From: an uncultured Porphyromonadaceae bacterium
Lineage (GTDB): Bacteria > Bacteroidota > Bacteroidia > Bacteroidales > Muribaculaceae
Reading direction: 5' to 3'
Length of the DNA stretch: 9,531 bases
Assembly (NCBI GenBank): GCA_947175225.1
Contig: CAMWLX010000104.1
Coordinates: 1 to 9,531, forward strand
A program made the position numbers and the translations under genes. Each line of letters starts with the position of its first letter. Positions within the stretch are counted from its first letter, which is position 1. The notes below the pieces were generated by a model. It was not told where the DNA came from. It did no database searches and saw nothing but the letters and a program-made list of their open reading frames with translations. This document shows positions 6,071 through 9,531 of the stretch, one piece after another.

Positions 6071-7936
6071 TTAGCGGATTACTACTTTGGTTGTTGTGTC
6101 GCCTTGGCGGCGGAGGTAGATGCCGTTGGATGGGTTGGATACTTTCAGGCCTTGGAGGTTGTAGTATTCTGCCGGAGCATCCATTTCAATTGAGTCTACA
6201 GCTGTAGTGCCGTCTTTGGTCATGCTGATCTCAGTGGCATTGACGATTTCCCCGGTGGCTGCATTAGTCAGAAGAGCTACCACACTATACTCATTGCCTT
6301 TCACAGCTGTCAATGGAAGATCAAGAGTGTAATCATATGGAGAATTTGCATCTATTTTTGAAGGAAGACTCCCCTTGATGCCCGGATAGGAATTGTAGTA
6401 GCGAGCTACATCATCATAAACAGTCGAGACTCTCGAAGACTTTTTCTCCCAGCCATTCATAGCTACCCTTTGCTGTCCGAAATAATTCTGCTGAATGTAA
6501 GGTCCAACACCATTCTCAATTATTACAAATGAAAGATAGTGAGGCACGGTTGTGCCGATTGCAAACTCAGTGGAAGCAGTGACAGTGACAGTTTCTTCGT
6601 CTTTTAAGGTTCCATCAAGAGTCACATTGGCATAAGAAGGGAAGTCAAAATATGCTGCAACCTGATCTATAAAATCACATACATTAGTGTAAATTTCGGT
6701 TGGAGTCTGGCTAATCGTGCGGTTGTACCATACATTGGGGAATCCACTTACATAAGCCTCGATGAATTTCTGATATTCAGCGATTGCCATTACGTCCTGA
6801 TTATGCACACCAATAGCAATAGCACGGTCGGGATAAGTAGTCTTCAGATATTCAAGAGCCTCGATGCCGCCCGGACACCAACCACACCATGTGCCGGTAG
6901 CGTCTTCAGCCACGATTTTCTTGGGATAGCCCTGTTCGTAGGCGGGGACTGTAGCTGTGAGAGCAGCTCCTTCAAATGCTTCACCATTAACTTTAGTCAG
7001 CTTCATTGAGAAATCAACGAATGCAGGCTCATTAGCCTTAACACCTTCAAGAGTAAGCACAGTGGTCTGACCGAAAGGAATAGGAGAGAAATCAAATGTC
7101 TTGACAATATCAGGCATGCCGGTGACAGATGCAGTCACTTCTACTGACGAAAGTTCATTTAATGCTCTATTCTTAATTGCAAAGTCAACACTTGCTCCAT
7201 TGCCACTGAGCGGAAGATATGACGGAGTGTCAACAGCTACGATAGATGCCATATTTTCAGGAAGATTATCGCCTTCAATCCTTATTGACATACAGAGGGC
7301 ACCTATATATGGAGCATAAGGATCCCACATTTTTGGGAATGAGTCATCATCTGATATACCAATAAGACCCGCCTCGGGTGAATTTTCAATTTCGTCAACA
7401 ACTATAAAGAAAGCTTTGGCAGTTGGGATGATAAAGCTATAGCCAAACATCAGGACTTTTTCTTCTCCAGTGATAGTGTATGGCGTATCGAGACTAATTT
7501 CATTATATCCGTAAGGATCTCTGGACATAATGAAATTTTGAGAATAATCCTCCTTAGTCAAGTCTGTTGAGTAGAAGAACCTTCCTTGACGTATAGGATT
7601 AGCAGTTCCATTCTCATTGGACGCACCGTACATAGAGAAACCGGTCACTTTATTGCCGGCAAACGCCTTTATGTCATCAGCACTCATAGCAAACGACAAG
7701 AATGCACGAGTCACGCCACCAGTCACTCCTTCACTATAAGTGTAAGCAACCTGAGCTTCACCGGCATAAGAGAAGTCGATGTAATCAGCGGCGCGAGTCA
7801 ACGCCTTAGACTCGATTGCCGGAACTTTCGGACCTACTGAAAAGGCCTGCTTATCAGCTTTCTGCAACGATGGAACCGCAGCAAAAGCAGAGCAAGCAGC
7901 GGCGAGAGCCGCAGTAAGTAGCAATGATTTTTTCAT
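6071..7936 (-). CDS. Secreted Omp28-like thioredoxin-fold protein with C-terminal sorting-like tail
   Basis: A 621-residue exported protein. Its signal peptide is MKKSLLLTAALAAACSAFA, cut at about 19-20. Residues about 50-225 look like a beta-rich module, about 230-330 like an Ig-type beta domain (ASVDFAIKNRALNELSSVEV), and about 335-430 form a thioredoxin-like fold. The latter has ATGTWCGWCPGG (346-357), with Cys351 and Cys354 as a CxxC redox pair, and GFPNVWYNR (398-406), whose Pro400 may be the cis-proline. This arrangement matches Omp28-related Bacteroidetes proteins. The ending, from YYNLQGLKVS (591-600) to the basic VVIR, resembles the Bacteroidales tail related to type IX secretion C-terminal domains. 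Whether it drives secretion is inference. Its function is not known: it could be a thiol-redox or adhesive surface protein. It starts 24 nt after gltX with no visible promoter between them, so it is probably co-transcribed. Confidence 0.86.
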   Translation of the reverse strand: MKKSLLLTAALAAACSAFAAVPSLQKADKQAFSVGPKVPAIESKALTRAADYIDFSYAGEAQVAYTYSEGVTGGVTRAFLSFAMSADDIKAFAGNKVTGFSMYGASNENGTANPIRQGRFFYSTDLTKEDYSQNFIMSRDPYGYNEISLDTPYTITGEEKVLMFGYSFIIPTAKAFFIVVDEIENSPEAGLIGISDDDSFPKMWDPYAPYIGALCMSIRIEGDNLPENMASIVAVDTPSYLPLSGNGASVDFAIKNRALNELSSVEVTASVTGMPDIVKTFDFSPIPFGQTTVLTLEGVKANEPAFVDFSMKLTKVNGEAFEGAALTATVPAYEQGYPKKIVAEDATGTWCGWCPGGIEALEYLKTTYPDRAIAIGVHNQDVMAIAEYQKFIEAYVSGFPNVWYNRTISQTPTEIYTNVCDFIDQVAAYFDFPSYANVTLDGTLKDEETVTVTASTEFAIGTTVPHYLSFVIIENGVGPYIQQNYFGQQRVAMNGWEKKSSRVSTVYDDVARYYNSYPGIKGSLPSKIDANSPYDYTLDLPLTAVKGNEYSVVALLTNAATGEIVNATEISMTKDGTTAVDSIEMDAPAEYYNLQGLKVSNPSNGIYLRRQGDTTTKVVIR

Positions 7937-7960
7937 GTGTTACTGTTGTTTAGTTAATAA

Positions 7961-9490
7961 TTATTTGAGTTTAGAAATTGCAGTCTTAATGCGCGATATG
8001 ACTTCCGATTTAGGCATCAGTTCAGTTATATCAAACATATGCGGCCCGCGGCATGCACCAACTACGGCAAGGCGGAAAGCATTCATGACATTGCCAAGAT
8101 GATAACCTTTTTCGGCAATCCAGTCGAGAACTATCTTCTCTGCATTTGCAGAGCTCATATCGTCGATACCCTCGAGTACGCCGCAGAGCTCCTCCATGAT
8201 GCGCGGAGTGTCTTCTTGCCAACGCTTCTTGACATCTTTCTCTGCATACGCATCAGGAGCAACGAAGAAGAAATCGCCTTGAGCCCAAAGATCCTGGACA
8301 AATTCAATGCGCCCTTTCACCATACCTACAGCCTTTGCCACATAGTCCATGCCGAAGTCGGCAGCACTCTTGCCACGCTCTGCAAGACGCTCCTTAAGGA
8401 CAGGCATGAATAGCTCAGCAAGAGCCATATCGTCCATGCGCATCAGATATTCATGATTAAACCAGATCCCTTTCTTGTAATCAAACTTGGCGCCGGCCTT
8501 AGAACAGTGGTCGAACGAGAATTTCTGTATAAGCTCATCCATGCTCATGATTTCAGTATCGTCTCCGGGATTCCAACCGAGAAGAGCAAGGAAGTTGACT
8601 ACAGCCTCGGGAAGATACCCCTTTTCGCGGTAGCCTGAAGAGATCTCTCCACTCTTTGGATCATGCCATTCAAGAGGGAATACGGGGAAACCGAGTTTAT
8701 CGCCGTCACGCTTAGAGAGCTTGCCATTGCCCACCGGCTTTAGCAGCAATGGAAGATGCACAAACTGAGGCATAGTGTCTTCCCATCCGAAAGCCTGATA
8801 AAGCAACACGTGGAGAGGAGCTGAAGGGAGCCATTCTTCGCCACGGATCACATGAGTGATTTCCATAAGATGGTCGTCGACGATATTTGCAAGGTGATAG
8901 GTAGGGAGATCATCAGCACTCTTGTAAAGGACTTTGTCGTCAATGATATTGGAATTGATGACTACTTCACCACGAATCAAGTCGTTAACAGTCACGTCTA
9001 CATCAGGCTCAGTCTTGAATCTGACCACGTATTGGTGCCCTTCGTCGATAAGACGCTTCACTTCTTCAGCAGGCATCGTCAGTGAATTGCGCATGCTTCC
9101 ACGGGTATGGGCATCATATTGGAAGTTGGGATGCTCTGTGCGTGCTGCCTCGAGTTCTTCGGGAGTATCAAAAGCAATGTAAGCCTTACCGGCTTCGAGA
9201 AGCTGATCAGCATATTTGCGATAGATGTCGCGGCGTTGGCTCTGCTTATATGGACCATGAGGACCACCTTCACGTACACCTTCGTCGAACTTGATACCAA
9301 GCCAATCAAGGCTTTCACAAATGTAATCCTCCGCACCCGGGACAAAGCGGCGGCTGTCGGTATCCTCAATTCGGAGAATCATGTCGCCGCCATGCTGGCG
9401 CGTGAATAGATAGTTGAAGAGGGCAGTTCGGACACCTCCGATATGGAGTGGTCCGGTAGGGGATGGAGCGAATCTAAGGGGGGTGGCCAT
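7961..9490 (-). CDS. gltX: Glutamyl-tRNA synthetase (class I)
   Basis: Charges tRNA-Glu with glutamate in the cytoplasm. The 509-residue protein opens with RFAPSPTGPLHIGGVRTALF (6-25), where HIGG is the class I HIGH motif, followed by ILRIEDTD (38-45). KLSKRDGD (257-264) is the KMSKS-type ATP loop. The helical anticodon-binding part covers about residues 340-509. It is longer than E. coli GltX (471 residues), partly through an insert of roughly 17-20 residues after the KLSKR loop (about 267-288, PLEWHDPKSGEISSG). The zinc ligands of the E. coli enzyme (CxC and YxxxC) are absent: the matching segments are AYIAFD (103-108) and YDAHTR (125-130), so this is a zinc-free form. The start at 9490 puts RFAPSPTG at residue 6, as is usual. 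Its promoter must lie beyond the window edge. It is probably the first gene of a pair with the Omp28-like gene. Confidence 0.98.
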   Translation of the reverse strand: MATPLRFAPSPTGPLHIGGVRTALFNYLFTRQHGGDMILRIEDTDSRRFVPGAEDYICESLDWLGIKFDEGVREGGPHGPYKQSQRRDIYRKYADQLLEAGKAYIAFDTPEELEAARTEHPNFQYDAHTRGSMRNSLTMPAEEVKRLIDEGHQYVVRFKTEPDVDVTVNDLIRGEVVINSNIIDDKVLYKSADDLPTYHLANIVDDHLMEITHVIRGEEWLPSAPLHVLLYQAFGWEDTMPQFVHLPLLLKPVGNGKLSKRDGDKLGFPVFPLEWHDPKSGEISSGYREKGYLPEAVVNFLALLGWNPGDDTEIMSMDELIQKFSFDHCSKAGAKFDYKKGIWFNHEYLMRMDDMALAELFMPVLKERLAERGKSAADFGMDYVAKAVGMVKGRIEFVQDLWAQGDFFFVAPDAYAEKDVKKRWQEDTPRIMEELCGVLEGIDDMSSANAEKIVLDWIAEKGYHLGNVMNAFRLAVVGACRGPHMFDITELMPKSEVISRIKTAISKLK

Positions 9491-9531
9491 TATTTTTTAT
9501 TTTTAATTTTGGATTTTTGAATTTTGATTTT
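9491..9531 (-). other. A-rich leader upstream of gltX
   Basis: On the coding (minus) strand this 41-nt stretch is almost entirely A and T, with repeated CAAAA/CAAAAA steps and no Shine-Dalgarno sequence. Bacteroidetes genes often start translation from such A-rich leaders. No TAnnTTTG element is visible in it, so the promoter lies outside the window. Confidence 0.4.

Overview
All six protein genes in this window lie on the minus strand. They read as an ordinary but informative piece of a Bacteroidetes (order Bacteroidales) chromosome. The evidence is a Bacteroides-type promoter (TTTG, 20-nt spacer, TAnnTTTG), A/T-rich leaders without clear Shine-Dalgarno sites, a DUF4105/Lnb-type membrane protein, an Omp28-like thioredoxin-fold secreted protein with a Bacteroidales-type C-terminal tail, and a pseudouridine synthase with a Q/N/R/G/Y-rich tail. 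A gut relative such as Muribaculaceae is my best guess; that is inference only.

In transcription order (right to left): (1) gltX, glutamyl-tRNA synthetase (9490-7961), followed after 24 nt by (2) a 621-residue secreted Omp28-like protein (7936-6071). This pair ends in a GC-rich palindromic spacer (5957-6048), whose last hairpin is followed by a T-rich run and probably terminates it. (3) A good sigma-ABfr-type promoter (5891-5922) then starts a four-gene unit: an RsuA/RluB-family pseudouridine synthase (5783-4350), asparaginyl-tRNA synthetase asnS (4268-2871), a DUF4105/Lnb-like integral membrane protein (2868-1663) and a PafA-fold alkaline-phosphatase-like exported protein (1647-70). The gaps inside this unit are 81, 2 and 15 nt. 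The first two genes serve translation (rRNA modification, tRNA charging) and the last two serve the envelope.

The points most worth a second look are these. The alkaline-phosphatase-like protein keeps the fold signature but seems to have lost nearly all the catalytic and metal-binding residues known from PafA, so it looks like a pseudoenzyme; it sits directly behind a putative lipoprotein-acylation enzyme. The palindromic spacer is built like a REPIN (two inverted arms around a central hairpin). The pseudouridine synthase has a roughly 220-residue disordered tail containing exact tandem repeats. The operon promoter carries a run of eight T in its spacer. I found no RNA gene, CRISPR array, insertion sequence or phage gene, and no gene-free stretch longer than 300 bases.
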